Shown: piece after piece, positions 45,162 to 53,504 of the stretch | Numbering within the stretch: position 1 is the first letter of the stretch | Layout: the number at the start of each line of letters is the position of its first letter | NCBI RefSeq assembly: GCF_033842475.1 | Contig: NZ_JAWXYB010000018.1 | Span: forward strand, 62,001 to 126,000 | From: Acidiphilium acidophilum | GTDB lineage: Bacteria; Pseudomonadota; Alphaproteobacteria; Acetobacterales; Acetobacteraceae | Length of the DNA: 64,000 bases | Direction: 5' to 3' | Position numbers and translations under genes: made by a program | The notes under the pieces: generated by a model | What the model saw: only the letters and a program-made list of their open reading frames with translations | Told to the model about the DNA's origin: nothing | Database searches by the model: none

Positions 45162-46355
45162 ATGAACCTTCCCCCCTCCCCCACCGATGATTTTTTTGAT
45201 CAAGATGCTATTGGTGTGCTCTACACCAACTCCCTTAAGGTCATGAACCGAATCCGGGAATCGGCGCTAAATCAAGATACCGGAAAAAAAAGTGGCCCCC
45301 TATTCCAAATATCAAAGGCGGCTCAGCTTGTTGGTCGAACGGCATCCGCCATTCGAGAAGCAGAGAAAGATGGGCGACTTCCTGCCCGCGAACGGACGGA
45401 ATCTGGTCGGCGCCTTCAGTATACTTTGGAGGATTTGGACAGCATGCGGGAGGTTTTTGGCACCCGTCCATGGCGTCGAGCCGACGATCCTGCGGCAGTT
45501 ATTTCTATTTCAAATTTCAAGGGGGGAGTGGGGAAGTCCACCACGGCAATACACCTCGCCCAATATCTCGCCATACAAGGCTATCGAGTCTGCCTGATCG
45601 ACTGCGATAGCCAAGCAACGACGACTATGATGTTCGGTTATGTGCCCGACATCGATTTAGGTGAACGCGATACTCTCTATGGATATATCCATGATATGCC
45701 GCCCGGCGGTCTGCGCTCCTTTGTGAGAAAAACGCATTTTCATAACCTAGATTTAGTCCCTGCGAACCTGAAACTCTATAACCTCGAGTACGAGATCGCC
45801 GGCTACATCATGCAAAACCAGAGCTTCGATGTCATCGATAGTATCGCTCATGCGGTCGAGACCATTGTTGATGATTACGATGTGATCATCCTTGATCCCC
45901 CCCCTGCCCTTGGAATGATCTCACTGGGTGTTTTGACGGCGGCCAACGCCCTTGTGGTCCCCATGCCTCCCAGTATCATCGACTTTTCGTCTACCGCTTC
46001 ATTTCTCGATATGCTGAACTCGACGATGAAACAAATGGAGATCGCCTATCGGAAACGACCAGTCTATAACTTTGTGAAAATCGTTGGCAGTAAAGCCGAC
46101 GAAGGAAAATCCATGCACCGCGAGATTCTTGGAATGACGAGCAAGCTATTTGGTCGATATATGTTAAACTCAGTGCTCAGAAATAGTGCGGAGATCGATA
46201 ATGCCAGTTCTCGCATGAAAACAGTATACGAGTTGGAACGGCCGGTAACGTCCCATGAGGTTCATACTCGGTGCGTCACGAGTCTGAACGCCGTCAACTA
46301 TGAAATCGAACAGGAGATTTTGAAGACGTGGTCGGGGAGGGGGAGTGGCTTCTGA
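45162..46355 (+). CDS. parA: Plasmid partition ATPase ParA
   Basis: The 397-residue protein starts at ATG 45162; the frame extends upstream through the iterons but without support. Residues about 45-105 contain a MerR-like HTH (FQISKAAQLVGRTASAIREA), as in P1/P7-type ParA that also represses its operon. The Walker-type ATPase follows: deviant Walker A FKGGVGKSTTAIHLA (about 118), CLIDCDSQATTTMM, IILDPPPALGMI. It moves plasmid copies over the nucleoid in response to ParB. parB follows after 184 bases. Confidence 0.94.
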   Translation: MNLPPSPTDDFFDQDAIGVLYTNSLKVMNRIRESALNQDTGKKSGPLFQISKAAQLVGRTASAIREAEKDGRLPARERTESGRRLQYTLEDLDSMREVFGTRPWRRADDPAAVISISNFKGGVGKSTTAIHLAQYLAIQGYRVCLIDCDSQATTTMMFGYVPDIDLGERDTLYGYIHDMPPGGLRSFVRKTHFHNLDLVPANLKLYNLEYEIAGYIMQNQSFDVIDSIAHAVETIVDDYDVIILDPPPALGMISLGVLTAANALVVPMPPSIIDFSSTASFLDMLNSTMKQMEIAYRKRPVYNFVKIVGSKADEGKSMHREILGMTSKLFGRYMLNSVLRNSAEIDNASSRMKTVYELERPVTSHEVHTRCVTSLNAVNYEIEQEILKTWSGRGSGF

Positions 46356-46362
46356 TCATTGA

Positions 46363-46378
46363 GTTGCCCATGGGCAAC
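46363..46378. promoter_or_regulatory. Candidate parS centromere site
   Basis: GTTGCCCATGGGCAAC is a perfect 16-bp palindrome eight bases after the parA stop and 160 bases before parB. ParB-binding sites are typically 16-bp palindromes close to parAB. It does not match the chromosomal parS consensus, but plasmid sites vary. No second full copy was noticed by eye. Confidence 0.6.
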
Positions 46379-46539
46379 GTGGGCATCAAGATCGAAAATA
46401 TGTAGATCTATAAAGGACATTTTTATTTTCGAGATGTTCGTTTGATGGAGCTGAAGGCCCGAAATGGGTATCCCATCTCGATCGCTTTTCCGGGTCAAAT
46501 GGCGTTTTGTAGAACGTAACTATCGCTAGGAGTGGTTCC

Positions 46540-47538
46540 ATGAGCAAGGGAAATAAAGGTTTCGGGCAGTTTCTAGCGGATGTGGTTGATCCAAACGGAG
46601 CCGCAAGTATGGAGTCGCCAGCCATGGGGATTATGCAGAATCGCACCGATTCGCTGCATCGAATCGCTACGGGTAAGATAGTCACCGATCGGACGGAGTT
46701 TGTTGATCCTGAACGCTGCCGGCCTTGGGCCAGTCATAATCGTGATATCAGTCATCTGTCGCCGGAATCTTGTTCTGACCTGATCGAGGCGTTCAAGTCA
46801 GCGGGTAGACAGCGAATCCCGGCGATAGTCCGTCGTCTACGAGATGATCCAAACCACGAGTATGAGATAGTTGCCGGAGTACGCCGTTGGTGGACGGTGA
46901 AATGGCTGCGGGCAAACCACCATCCCGAATATGATTATCTTATCACTACTCAAAATCTCACTGACGAGGAGGCGTTTCGGGTTGCCGATCTAGAGAATCG
47001 AGCGAGAAAAGATATTTCTGATATGGAGCGGGCTCGAGACTACATCCGTGCTCTCGATATGTTCTATTCCGGCTCTCAGACCGCGATGGCGGAGCGCCTG
47101 AATGTCTCAAAGTCTTGGATGAGTCGCATGCTCGAGGTGGCCAAATTGCCGTCGGAAGTTGTTATAGCTTTCAGTGACGCACATCAAATCACGGCCAAGT
47201 ACGCCAGCTTGATCGCGCCCTTGATCAAATCTGATCCGTCGACGCGAGATCGCGTATTTGATGCTGCAAATGAGATTGCTAGGGAGCGCTCAGGCGAGAA
47301 TAAGACGCTTTCCGCTCAGGATACTTTGAAACGGCTGTTGAAGGCCGCAGAGCAGAGGTCGGTTCGCCGGAAAGCGCAAACAGATGAAGTCCGATCCTCT
47401 AAGGGTAAACCGATGATTAAGTACACTGTTTCGACGAGTGGAAGAAGCATCGCGCTGACGCTGTCCCGTGCATCCGGAGCAGATAAGAAGGAGATTCTTG
47501 CGGCCATCGATCGCATTCTTTCAGATGTCCTGCCGTAA
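46540..47538 (+). CDS. parB: Plasmid partition protein ParB
   Basis: The 332-residue protein carries the ParB/Spo0J pattern. The N-terminal segment is followed by the CTPase/sulfiredoxin-like fold with IVAGVRRWWTVKWLRAN (the GxRRxxA-type box) and NLTDEEAFRVADLENRARKD. A helix-turn-helix (TAMAERLNVSKSWMSRMLEVAKL) and a C-terminal dimerisation region (IKYTVSTSGRSIALTLSRAS) follow. It binds parS and stimulates ParA. AGGAG stands just before the start. Confidence 0.93.
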   Translation: MSKGNKGFGQFLADVVDPNGAASMESPAMGIMQNRTDSLHRIATGKIVTDRTEFVDPERCRPWASHNRDISHLSPESCSDLIEAFKSAGRQRIPAIVRRLRDDPNHEYEIVAGVRRWWTVKWLRANHHPEYDYLITTQNLTDEEAFRVADLENRARKDISDMERARDYIRALDMFYSGSQTAMAERLNVSKSWMSRMLEVAKLPSEVVIAFSDAHQITAKYASLIAPLIKSDPSTRDRVFDAANEIARERSGENKTLSAQDTLKRLLKAAEQRSVRRKAQTDEVRSSKGKPMIKYTVSTSGRSIALTLSRASGADKKEILAAIDRILSDVLP

Positions 47539-48441
47539 CATGGGGCTACTGTATCCCGTCCTGAGAGCGTCCCGTTTGAGACCGTGACCAAAGGCAACCC
47601 CGCGAGGACTTGCCATGCATGCGGCGAGAAATCGCTATAATCGCGCTCGGGCAGTCGGCGCGACGGATCATGGTCCTGCCAAGCAATCGGAAACCGTGCT
47701 TTCAAGCGGATTGGCAATCGCCGGGGCTTCGCGAAAGCCCTCGACCGGCAGCACTCCCCCAGGACATGACCTCCGTCATCGTTGCGGCCGCTCCGTTTCA
47801 CCTTTTGTGCGCTTGACAGGCCTCCGGCGTCAGCGTCGCCCGAGCCGGATTACCAGGATTGATCAAAACGACACAGGCCCGCGACGCCCACTCCGAAAGC
47901 TCCAGCGCAATATATACAACACCAATCCTGTAGTTCGATCAGCAGGGCTATCCTGTCGTTCCAACCTGCGAATTCCGACGCTGTCGCGCACAGCGTCGGT
48001 CAAGGATGGCCGAAGGCCACCGTGCTCTTGCGCGGCGCGAAGCGTCCTTGACGGCTGCGAGCACGGCGGCTGCCTCAGAGCAGAGGGACAGCTACCTACC
48101 GCCACTGCCTCCTCCGCCAGCTCACCCACACCGTCTCAAACTGCCCCGAATTCATTAAGTCAATTCGATATGATAACTATCCCCCGCCGTTTATGCGCGG
48201 ATTCCCACCCCCGCCAACAGCGAGTTAGCCTCAGATTGGTTTAATGGATGGACATCGTTGGTTCCCAAGCGTCGAGGAGGGGCCGTTTAGAGGTGTCTCG
48301 ACCGCTGAGACGGCAGTCTCCGCGGGTTGTTGTATGGCACGAAAGGCGGTCGGATTACCGGACAGCCTATGAGTTGGCGGTGGTTATTCGGGTGCTGGAT
48401 AGCTGCCACGAGGCAAGGCCAAATGTCCGACTTGTCGGCCC
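47539..48441. other. About 900 bases without a convincing gene
   Basis: Long frames exist on both strands (for example 47615-48244 plus and 47863-48129 minus), but none shows a known motif or a credible start. A minus-strand stretch near 47805-47875 translates to ALELSEWASRACVVLINPGN, which looks protein-like and may be a decayed gene. TTGACA at 47813-47818 could be a promoter box. Function unknown. Confidence 0.5.
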
Positions 48442-48678
48442 TCAGGAAGCTTTGCTGCGGGCAGTCGTGAGCTCATCGTACAGGATCGTGAGGGTCTCGA
48501 CCGAGAGCTCCTGCAGCGCGATGGCCAGCATCGTGGCCCAGCGTGGCACAGCCGCCCGATCGCGGCACCATTTGTTGACCTGGCGGGGGCTGACACCGCT
48601 GAGGCGGGCAAAGCCGGCCTGGCTGACGTCGGCCTGCCTCAAGAGGGCGGTAAACGCTGACCCTGAAATCGCTTCCAT
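48442..48678 (-). CDS. Small helix-turn-helix regulator
   Basis: This 78-residue protein is essentially one XRE/Cro-like HTH: ALLRQADVSQAGFARLSGVS followed by PRQVNKWCRDRAAVPRWATM. The remaining helix LAIALQELSVETLTILYDEL could dimerise. It is divergent from the recombinase operon at 48830, with a palindrome and a dif-like site between them. It may repress itself and that operon; this is inferred from position. Confidence 0.8.
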   Translation of the reverse strand: MEAISGSAFTALLRQADVSQAGFARLSGVSPRQVNKWCRDRAAVPRWATMLAIALQELSVETLTILYDELTTARSKAS

Positions 48679-48688
48679 CGCTTCGGTA

Positions 48689-48703
48689 TAGAACCTGGTT
48701 CTA
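48689..48703. promoter_or_regulatory. Palindrome upstream of the HTH gene, candidate operator
   Basis: TAGAACC-T-GGTTCTA is a perfect 15-bp inverted repeat ten bases upstream of the HTH start codon. The position suggests autoregulation. Confidence 0.5.
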
Positions 48704-48749
48704 TTCCGAATGCAAGCTGAAGCCTCGCGCTTTGTGAAAGGGGCGACTT

Positions 48750-48777
48750 ACGCGCGATAAGATGGATTATCGCGCGT
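48750..48777. other. dif-like 28-bp recombination site
   Basis: Two perfect 11-bp inverted arms (ACGCGCGATAA and its reverse complement) flank the asymmetric spacer GATGGA. The 11-6-11 layout with ATAA and TTAT bordering the spacer is that of Xer dif and similar resolution sites. It lies 52 bases upstream of a tyrosine recombinase start codon. It is a good candidate for the site on which that recombinase resolves plasmid dimers. Confidence 0.7.
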
Positions 48778-48829
48778 GGTGGAATTATTCCCGTTGCTAT
48801 CGTCTCCCGGTCGGCCTATCGGTTGAGTC

Positions 48830-49864
48830 ATGGTCGATCACCCCCCCGATCCGGGTCGGGCTCTCACCGGTGAGATCCTGACCGATCCTGCGGCAGACCA
48901 GGGCGTGACGGTCGCGCTGCCCCTGACCCCGGCGGGCCAGGCCGCCCTGGAAGTGGCGCAGGCCTTCGCCCGCCAGGCGGTCGCGCCCGCAACCCTGCGC
49001 GCCTACAAGGCGGACTGGACCCATTATGCCGCCTGGTGCGACCGCGCCGGCTTCATTCCGATTCCGGTCACCCCGGCGGTGGTCGGCGCCTATCTCGCCA
49101 GCCTCGCGGGGTCCCATGCGCCGACCACGATCCGCCGGCGCCTCGCGGCGATCGGCACGATGCACCGGTTCAATGATCTGCCGTGGAACCCGAGCCATGG
49201 CGATATCCAGCATCCGCTGCGCGGGGCGCTTCGCAACCACGGTCGCGCGGTGCAGAAGGCGGCGGCATTGACCCTGCCGATGCTGCGCCAGCTGGTCGCC
49301 ACCTGCGATCGCACGGCGCGCGGCCGCCGCGATAGAGCGCTGCTGCTGATCGGCTTTGCCGCAGCACTGCGCCGCTCGGAACTGGTGGCGCTGCAGGTCG
49401 ATGATATCGCCGAGGATGCGCGCGGGCTGCGGCTCCGGATTCGGCGGGGCAAGACCGATCAGGCAGGGGAGGGGGCTGAGATCGGCGTGCCGCGCGGCCG
49501 TCATGTCGAGACCTGCCCGGTCCGGGCGTTCCAGGACTGGATGGAGATCGCCACCCGCAAATCAGGACCCCTGTTCCGCCGGATCAGTACCGGCGATACC
49601 ATCGGGGATGTCGGAATGCATCCGGATGCGGTGCGGCGGATCCTGGCCTATCGCGTCGAGATGGCCGGCCTGGTGATCGAGGGGTTCGATCGCCTGAGCG
49701 CCCACGCGCTGCGCGTCGGCTTCATCACCGAAGCCTATGCCAAGGGGGTGCGTGACGAGGACATCATGCGCCACACCCGTCACCGGACCCAGAGCGTGAT
49801 GCGCGGCTACGTCCAGCGCGCCGGTCTGGTCAGTGACAGCCCGGCCGGCATGCTCGATCTCTGA
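48830..49864 (+). CDS. Tyrosine recombinase, probable plasmid resolvase
   Basis: The 344-residue integrase-family protein has a SAM-like N-terminal domain (about 40-140: FARQAVAPATLRAYKADWTH, TIRRRLAAIGTMHRF). In the catalytic domain Arg is in AAALRRSELVAL (about 179), Lys in RRGKTD (about 206), SAHALRVGFITEAY (about 293), RHTRHRTQSVM and Tyr in RGYVQRAGL (about 327). Distinct from the RIT proteins and not in a trio. Its stop overlaps the start of the next gene by one base, forming an operon with the unknown gene and scpA. Dimer resolution at the upstream site is the likely role. Confidence 0.88.
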   Translation: MVDHPPDPGRALTGEILTDPAADQGVTVALPLTPAGQAALEVAQAFARQAVAPATLRAYKADWTHYAAWCDRAGFIPIPVTPAVVGAYLASLAGSHAPTTIRRRLAAIGTMHRFNDLPWNPSHGDIQHPLRGALRNHGRAVQKAAALTLPMLRQLVATCDRTARGRRDRALLLIGFAAALRRSELVALQVDDIAEDARGLRLRIRRGKTDQAGEGAEIGVPRGRHVETCPVRAFQDWMEIATRKSGPLFRRISTGDTIGDVGMHPDAVRRILAYRVEMAGLVIEGFDRLSAHALRVGFITEAYAKGVRDEDIMRHTRHRTQSVMRGYVQRAGLVSDSPAGMLDL

Positions 49865-50574
49865 TGGCGGTCCGGTTTCCCTGGGAGACCGAGCCTGAGC
49901 CGTCCGCACCGGCGGCCCCGCCGACGCGGCAGCCTCTGCCGCCCTTGCCGAAACCCCGGGGGCGGCGACCGTCTGGCGCTGCCCGATCGGATGCGCCGTC
50001 GACCGCGACGCCCGCTTCCATCTGGCGGTATCACCACCTGACGATCAAAGGTCCGTTAACCGATCTCGAGACATTTGCCGCAGCCGCGCGGGGGCCCGGG
50101 ATCATCCCATGGGAGATCAATGGCGCGGCGATCGAGGAGGATATTTTTATCCGCGCGGTGAGCCATGCTGGCGGGTCGCGGAGCCTCTCGGTCGCGGGCT
50201 GCCGTATTCTCGCCCGTCAGTTCCGCGAGCGGATCGAGGCCCGGGAGGGCAGGGCCCGAGACCGGCTCGGGGTCAGCCTTGCGTGCCCGTTCGATCTGCA
50301 GGTCCTGGTCCCGATCCCGCCGGCGATCCTGACGCTCGGGCACGATCATCCCACGGCGCTCGCCTGGTTGTCGCGGCACTGGGGGATCAGCGATCTGCCG
50401 CGGCAGGTGAGGGTGCGCCCCGACGTGGGACCGGGGCGGCGGCAGAAAACCGGTCATGGCGTTTTGGGCTATGGGTTCTTCACGGCGGAGACCTCTCCGC
50501 GACCGGCGCTCATCGCCATTGCCGCGGCCTGGCCGGGCCTCAGATTCCAGCTGCTGCCGATCTCGACGGGTTGA
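49864..50574 (+). CDS. Unknown protein in the recombinase-scpA operon
   Basis: 236 residues, not recognised. Residues 1-50 are Pro/Ala-rich and probably disordered (WETEPEPSAPAAPPTRQPLP). The rest is compact: IWRYHHLTIKGPLTDLETFA, IPWEINGAAIEEDIFIRAV, then CPFDLQVLVPIPPAILTLGH and GVLGYGFFTAETSPRPALIA. There is no signal peptide or membrane segment. Translational coupling to the recombinase and an 8-base gap to scpA point to a shared segregation function. The WRYHHLTIKGP opening might be a useful family marker. Confidence 0.75.
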   Translation: MAVRFPWETEPEPSAPAAPPTRQPLPPLPKPRGRRPSGAARSDAPSTATPASIWRYHHLTIKGPLTDLETFAAAARGPGIIPWEINGAAIEEDIFIRAVSHAGGSRSLSVAGCRILARQFRERIEAREGRARDRLGVSLACPFDLQVLVPIPPAILTLGHDHPTALAWLSRHWGISDLPRQVRVRPDVGPGRRQKTGHGVLGYGFFTAETSPRPALIAIAAAWPGLRFQLLPISTG

Positions 50575-50582
50575 TCGCCGCG

Positions 50583-51416
50583 ATGGAGGGATCATCCGGC
50601 GCGGGGGACGGGGCAGGGGAGGGGGGCTCGCCGCATCTGACGCTGGAGGGGTTCGACGGATCGCTGGCCCTGCTGCTGGCCCAGGCGCGGGCGCATCAGA
50701 TCGATCTGTCGACGCTGCGTTTACCTGACCTGATCGACCAATTGGCGGACCGGTTGGACCGGGCGCGGGCGACGATCCCGCTGGGCCATCAGGCGGACTG
50801 GGTGGTGATGGCATCCTGGATTCTGCTGTTGCCGCGGGATGAGCCGGCGCAACAGGCGGCCGAACGACGTGCGTCCGATCTGCGTGACCGCCTGGTCGCA
50901 TTGCAGGAGATCCAGGCATTGGGCGCGTGGCTGGAGCAGCGGCCGCAGCTGGGACGTGATGTTTTTGCCCGCGGCCGATCAGAGGCGATCGGCGGCGTGA
51001 TTTGCGGTTCCGTCGAGGTCGATATGATCGCCTTTCTCTGGGCGTGTCTGGAGCGGTTCGATGACCCCGCCGACGCTGTCGATACCAGGCCGATCTATCG
51101 TCTGCCGGCGCTGGACCTTTATGGGATTCCGGAAGCCCGGGACAGGATCCTGCGGCGGCTGGCCGATAGCGAAGCGGCGCTACGCCTCGATCAGCTGTTG
51201 CCGGGACCCGATCAGCAGACGGCTCAACCCAAAACGGAAACGCGGTTACGTCAGCGCTCGGCGTGGTCGAGTACGTTCGTGGCCAGCCTGGAGCTTGCCA
51301 GGCAAGGCGATGTCGCGCTCGCGCAGGCGGAAACCTTCGATCCCATCATCGTCAGCGTCAGTTCCAGCGACCAACTTCAGCCAAATATATCTTCGATACC
51401 TTCCGCCGCTCCGTAG
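50583..51416 (+). CDS. scpA: ScpA-like kleisin
   Basis: The 277-residue protein has the ScpA start: LTLEGFDGSLALLLAQARAH, then QIDLSTLRLPDLIDQLADRL (compare FEGPLDLLLHLI...IDI...I..IT.QYL in ScpA). ASWILLLPRDEPAQQ matches the ATYLL.IKS..LLP helix position, and a winged-helix-like C-terminal part follows. ScpA bridges SMC heads in chromosome condensation. No ScpB or SMC gene is in the window, so it either uses chromosomal partners or has been repurposed. The tail after about 215 (rich in Gln and Ser) is not typical. Start ATG 50583 is preferred because it follows the upstream stop closely. Confidence 0.72.
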   Translation: MEGSSGAGDGAGEGGSPHLTLEGFDGSLALLLAQARAHQIDLSTLRLPDLIDQLADRLDRARATIPLGHQADWVVMASWILLLPRDEPAQQAAERRASDLRDRLVALQEIQALGAWLEQRPQLGRDVFARGRSEAIGGVICGSVEVDMIAFLWACLERFDDPADAVDTRPIYRLPALDLYGIPEARDRILRRLADSEAALRLDQLLPGPDQQTAQPKTETRLRQRSAWSSTFVASLELARQGDVALAQAETFDPIIVSVSSSDQLQPNISSIPSAAP

Positions 51417-51438
51417 CCCCATCCCCTCAAGAGTTGGG

Positions 51439-51480
51439 GCCCCCGGCAAACCCGGGGCGGTTAAGTCGGGGTCGTTTTTT
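51439..51480 (+). terminator. Possible terminator after scpA
   Basis: GCCCCCGG and CCCGGGGC around CAAA can form a stem. A T6 run follows at 51475-51480, but 16 bases after the stem, so the fit is imperfect. The position is right for the end of the recombinase-scpA operon. Confidence 0.35.
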
Positions 51481-51511
51481 GAGAACGCCCATTTCCAGAT
51501 CTCTTGATGTT

Positions 51512-51527
51512 TCATGATATATCATGA
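51512..51527. promoter_or_regulatory. Palindromic operator candidate before the toxin-antitoxin pair
   Basis: TCATGATATATCATGA is a perfect 16-bp palindrome 32 bases upstream of the antitoxin start. The AT-rich centre overlaps the expected promoter. Antitoxins usually repress their own operon from such a site. Confidence 0.6.
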
Positions 51528-51558
51528 TAAAGTAGTGGCTTGAGAATGGAGGTATGCA

Positions 51559-51789
51559 ATGGCAAGCCAAGCCCGCGAGAAATTTGCGACCCAAGTGAAT
51601 TCAGAAATTCTAACCAGCATCCGTACCATCGCACGGAGCGAGGGGCGGCAGCTCCAGGCAGTTGTCGATGAGGCGCTGGCCGATTTGATCGAGAAGCGGA
51701 AGCAGAGCAAGCCGCGTGCCAATGTCATGGCCGCTTATCAGGCTAGCCACGAGAAATTCGGAACGCTTTACAAAAAGCTCGCTGAATGA
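51559..51789 (+). CDS. Antitoxin of a Doc/Fic-type module
   Basis: This 76-residue protein has a short ribbon-helix-helix-like N-terminus (FATQVNSEILTSIRTIARSE, GRQLQAVVDEALADLIEKRK) and a helical C-terminal tail (MAAYQASHEKFGTLYKKLAE) of the kind that wraps a toxin. It is not a standard Phd. The start has GGAGG upstream. The stop overlaps the toxin start by four bases (ATGA), so antitoxin is made first. Confidence 0.8.
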   Translation: MASQAREKFATQVNSEILTSIRTIARSEGRQLQAVVDEALADLIEKRKQSKPRANVMAAYQASHEKFGTLYKKLAE

Positions 51790-52160
51790 CGGACTACCTC
51801 ACCGTTATCGAGGTGCTTGCCATTCATGACGACCAAATTGCGCGCTACGGCGGGTCGGCCGGCGTGCGCGATCGCGGCCTACTGGAAGCGGCGCTTTATC
51901 GCCCCCAGACGGGCTATTACGCGGACCTCATCGAAGAGGCGGCGGCGCTATGGGAAAGCCTCGCGCAAAATCACCCGTTCATCGACGGCAACAAGCGCGC
52001 GGCCTTCGCCGTTACCTACACCTTCCTTGCCATCAATGGGGGCCGCATCACGGCCGACGCCATGGAAACCCACGCCTTCATCATCGTCCTGCATGAGTCC
52101 GGCACGTTCAATTTCGAGCGCCTGACGGAATGGCTGCGGAACAACGTCACTCCCAAGTAG
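51786..52160 (+). CDS. Doc-type toxin (Fic fold)
   Basis: The 124-residue protein carries the Fic/Doc motif HPFIDGNKRAAF at about residue 66. Doc of phage P1 phosphorylates elongation factor Tu and stops translation; the HxFx(D/E)GNKR signature with Lys after Asn is the Doc variant. Other family features: DRGLLEAALYRPQTGYY near the N-terminus and AINGGRITADAMETHAFI after the motif. It is plasmid addiction cargo next to the segregation operon. All signature residues are present, so it is likely active. Confidence 0.88.
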   Translation: MTDYLTVIEVLAIHDDQIARYGGSAGVRDRGLLEAALYRPQTGYYADLIEEAAALWESLAQNHPFIDGNKRAAFAVTYTFLAINGGRITADAMETHAFIIVLHESGTFNFERLTEWLRNNVTPK

Positions 52161-52180
52161 CGCCGTAGAGGTCGCCGCGC

Positions 52181-52245
52181 GTGCTTAACATTGACGATTG
52201 GGCTTGGACCAAGGGCCAGAACTACGGGACCATTATGGTCAGCCC
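52181..52245 (+). pseudogene. Small relic of an ISL3-type transposase
   Basis: LNIDDWAWTKGQNYGTIMV is the motif around the first catalytic Asp of ISL3 transposases (compare VGVDDWAWQRGFRYGTIMV at 54493-54549). Only this segment is left, and sequence differences show it is not from the neighbouring ISL3 copy. Confidence 0.7.
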
Positions 52246-52250
52246 TCGTG

Positions 52251-52526
52251 TCAGTTTAAGGAAAACTCACACTCGAGCTTGCGCATCATACCGAGTGCCG
52301 CCGCCACATGACCGTGCGGCAGTGAGCGTCGGATCTCGAGCGAATGATAGGCACCACCGACCACCGCGCCACCCGCAAGCAGGGCCCGCAGCCCATCGAT
52401 CAGCGCCGGCGGCATCTGGCTCAGATTGGCGATAGTGCGTTTATGCACCTTGCGCCCCTCGCGGAAACTCTCCCGTAACAGCACGGCGGGCGCCGATCGG
52501 CCATTCGGAACCACATCAATGAACAT
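52251..52526 (-). pseudogene. IS1634-type transposase, N-terminal fragment
   Basis: MFIDVVPNGRSAPAVLLRES followed by FREGRKVHKRTIANLSQMPP is the conserved start of IS1634-type transposases. The frame stops after 91 residues, before the catalytic domain. The C-terminal half of a similar protein lies at 26712-28828. Region 52527-52754 beyond it contains no recognisable gene. Confidence 0.75.
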
Positions 52527-52754
52527 GACGGCAGGAAATCACAGATCGAGTCCCGCCGCAAGTCCCGTCTATGAACACAATCGTCCGATAAAAAATTGAC
52601 CCTAAGTTACGATTTCCAAGGCTTTCATGTCATTCTGAAGTGAAAACCTCGGCTTATGGAGGAGCGCGTCGTGAGACCAAGCTCGACGGACCTGGCGTTC
52701 CCCAAAAACGCATGCGATACTTGCCGCAGTATGAGTGGCAAGTGCTGATCGAGT

Positions 52755-53504
52755 TCAGATTTTGAGAACTGAAAGAATTCCCGCAACTCCGGCCAACCCC
52801 ACAACTGCGGTGATAAAATTTCCAAAAGTCTCTTTCGATATATGCCGGACAGCATGAGTCCCTACAAATGTGCCAATAGCTGCAGGTGGGAACAGCCAAA
52901 TACCAGAAAGCAGCCAAGGCAATTGCGCAACACCGGTGCCGAGAGCCACTGCAATCGCCAGTAGATAGCTAAGCAGATTAAATGCCACGAGGATTGATCG
53001 GCTTTCGCCAATCCCTCGGTTCTGCCATGCTACAATTAACGCTGGTATCGGTCCTCCGATGCTCGTGCATCCATTCAAAATACCACCAAGGAATGTACCG
53101 ATCGCTAGCGGTTTTGCACCGGGAACAATTTTAAGTTTAAGGTTCGCTAATCGCAGCAATGTGACAACGATAGCGATACTGGCAATAATAAGTTTTAAGG
53201 CTGGGACATCGATCAAACCGAGCAACATAATCCCAATTGGTGTGCCGGCAGCCGTGCCAATGGCAACCGGTATCGCTGTTTCTTTAGTTATTTCGTGACG
53301 CACTTCAGTAATCACGCCAATACTCATTATTGCGCCAAGAACAAGAGCAACAAATACTACCTCTCGCGGTCTATCAAATACAATAGAACAGAGAGGAGTA
53401 AATACCATCGCGAAGCCGAAACCAGAAAAACCCTTTACGAAACCGGAGGCGCTCGCGATGACGCTTCCTGTGATAATCAAAAATGGCGTCGGATCAAAAA
53501 ACAT
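52755..53504 (-). CDS. TauE/SafE-family membrane transporter
   Basis: This 249-residue protein has about eight hydrophobic segments. The N-terminal ASGFVKGFSGFGFAMVFTPL and the internal GTFLGGILNGCTSIGGPIPA are the paired repeat motifs of TauE/SafE (sulfite or organosulfur anion exporters). No neighbouring sulfur gene helps name the substrate. The base composition looks lower in GC than the surroundings, and IS debris surrounds it, so recent acquisition is likely. Confidence 0.85.
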   Translation of the reverse strand: MFFDPTPFLIITGSVIASASGFVKGFSGFGFAMVFTPLCSIVFDRPREVVFVALVLGAIMSIGVITEVRHEITKETAIPVAIGTAAGTPIGIMLLGLIDVPALKLIIASIAIVVTLLRLANLKLKIVPGAKPLAIGTFLGGILNGCTSIGGPIPALIVAWQNRGIGESRSILVAFNLLSYLLAIAVALGTGVAQLPWLLSGIWLFPPAAIGTFVGTHAVRHISKETFGNFITAVVGLAGVAGILSVLKI

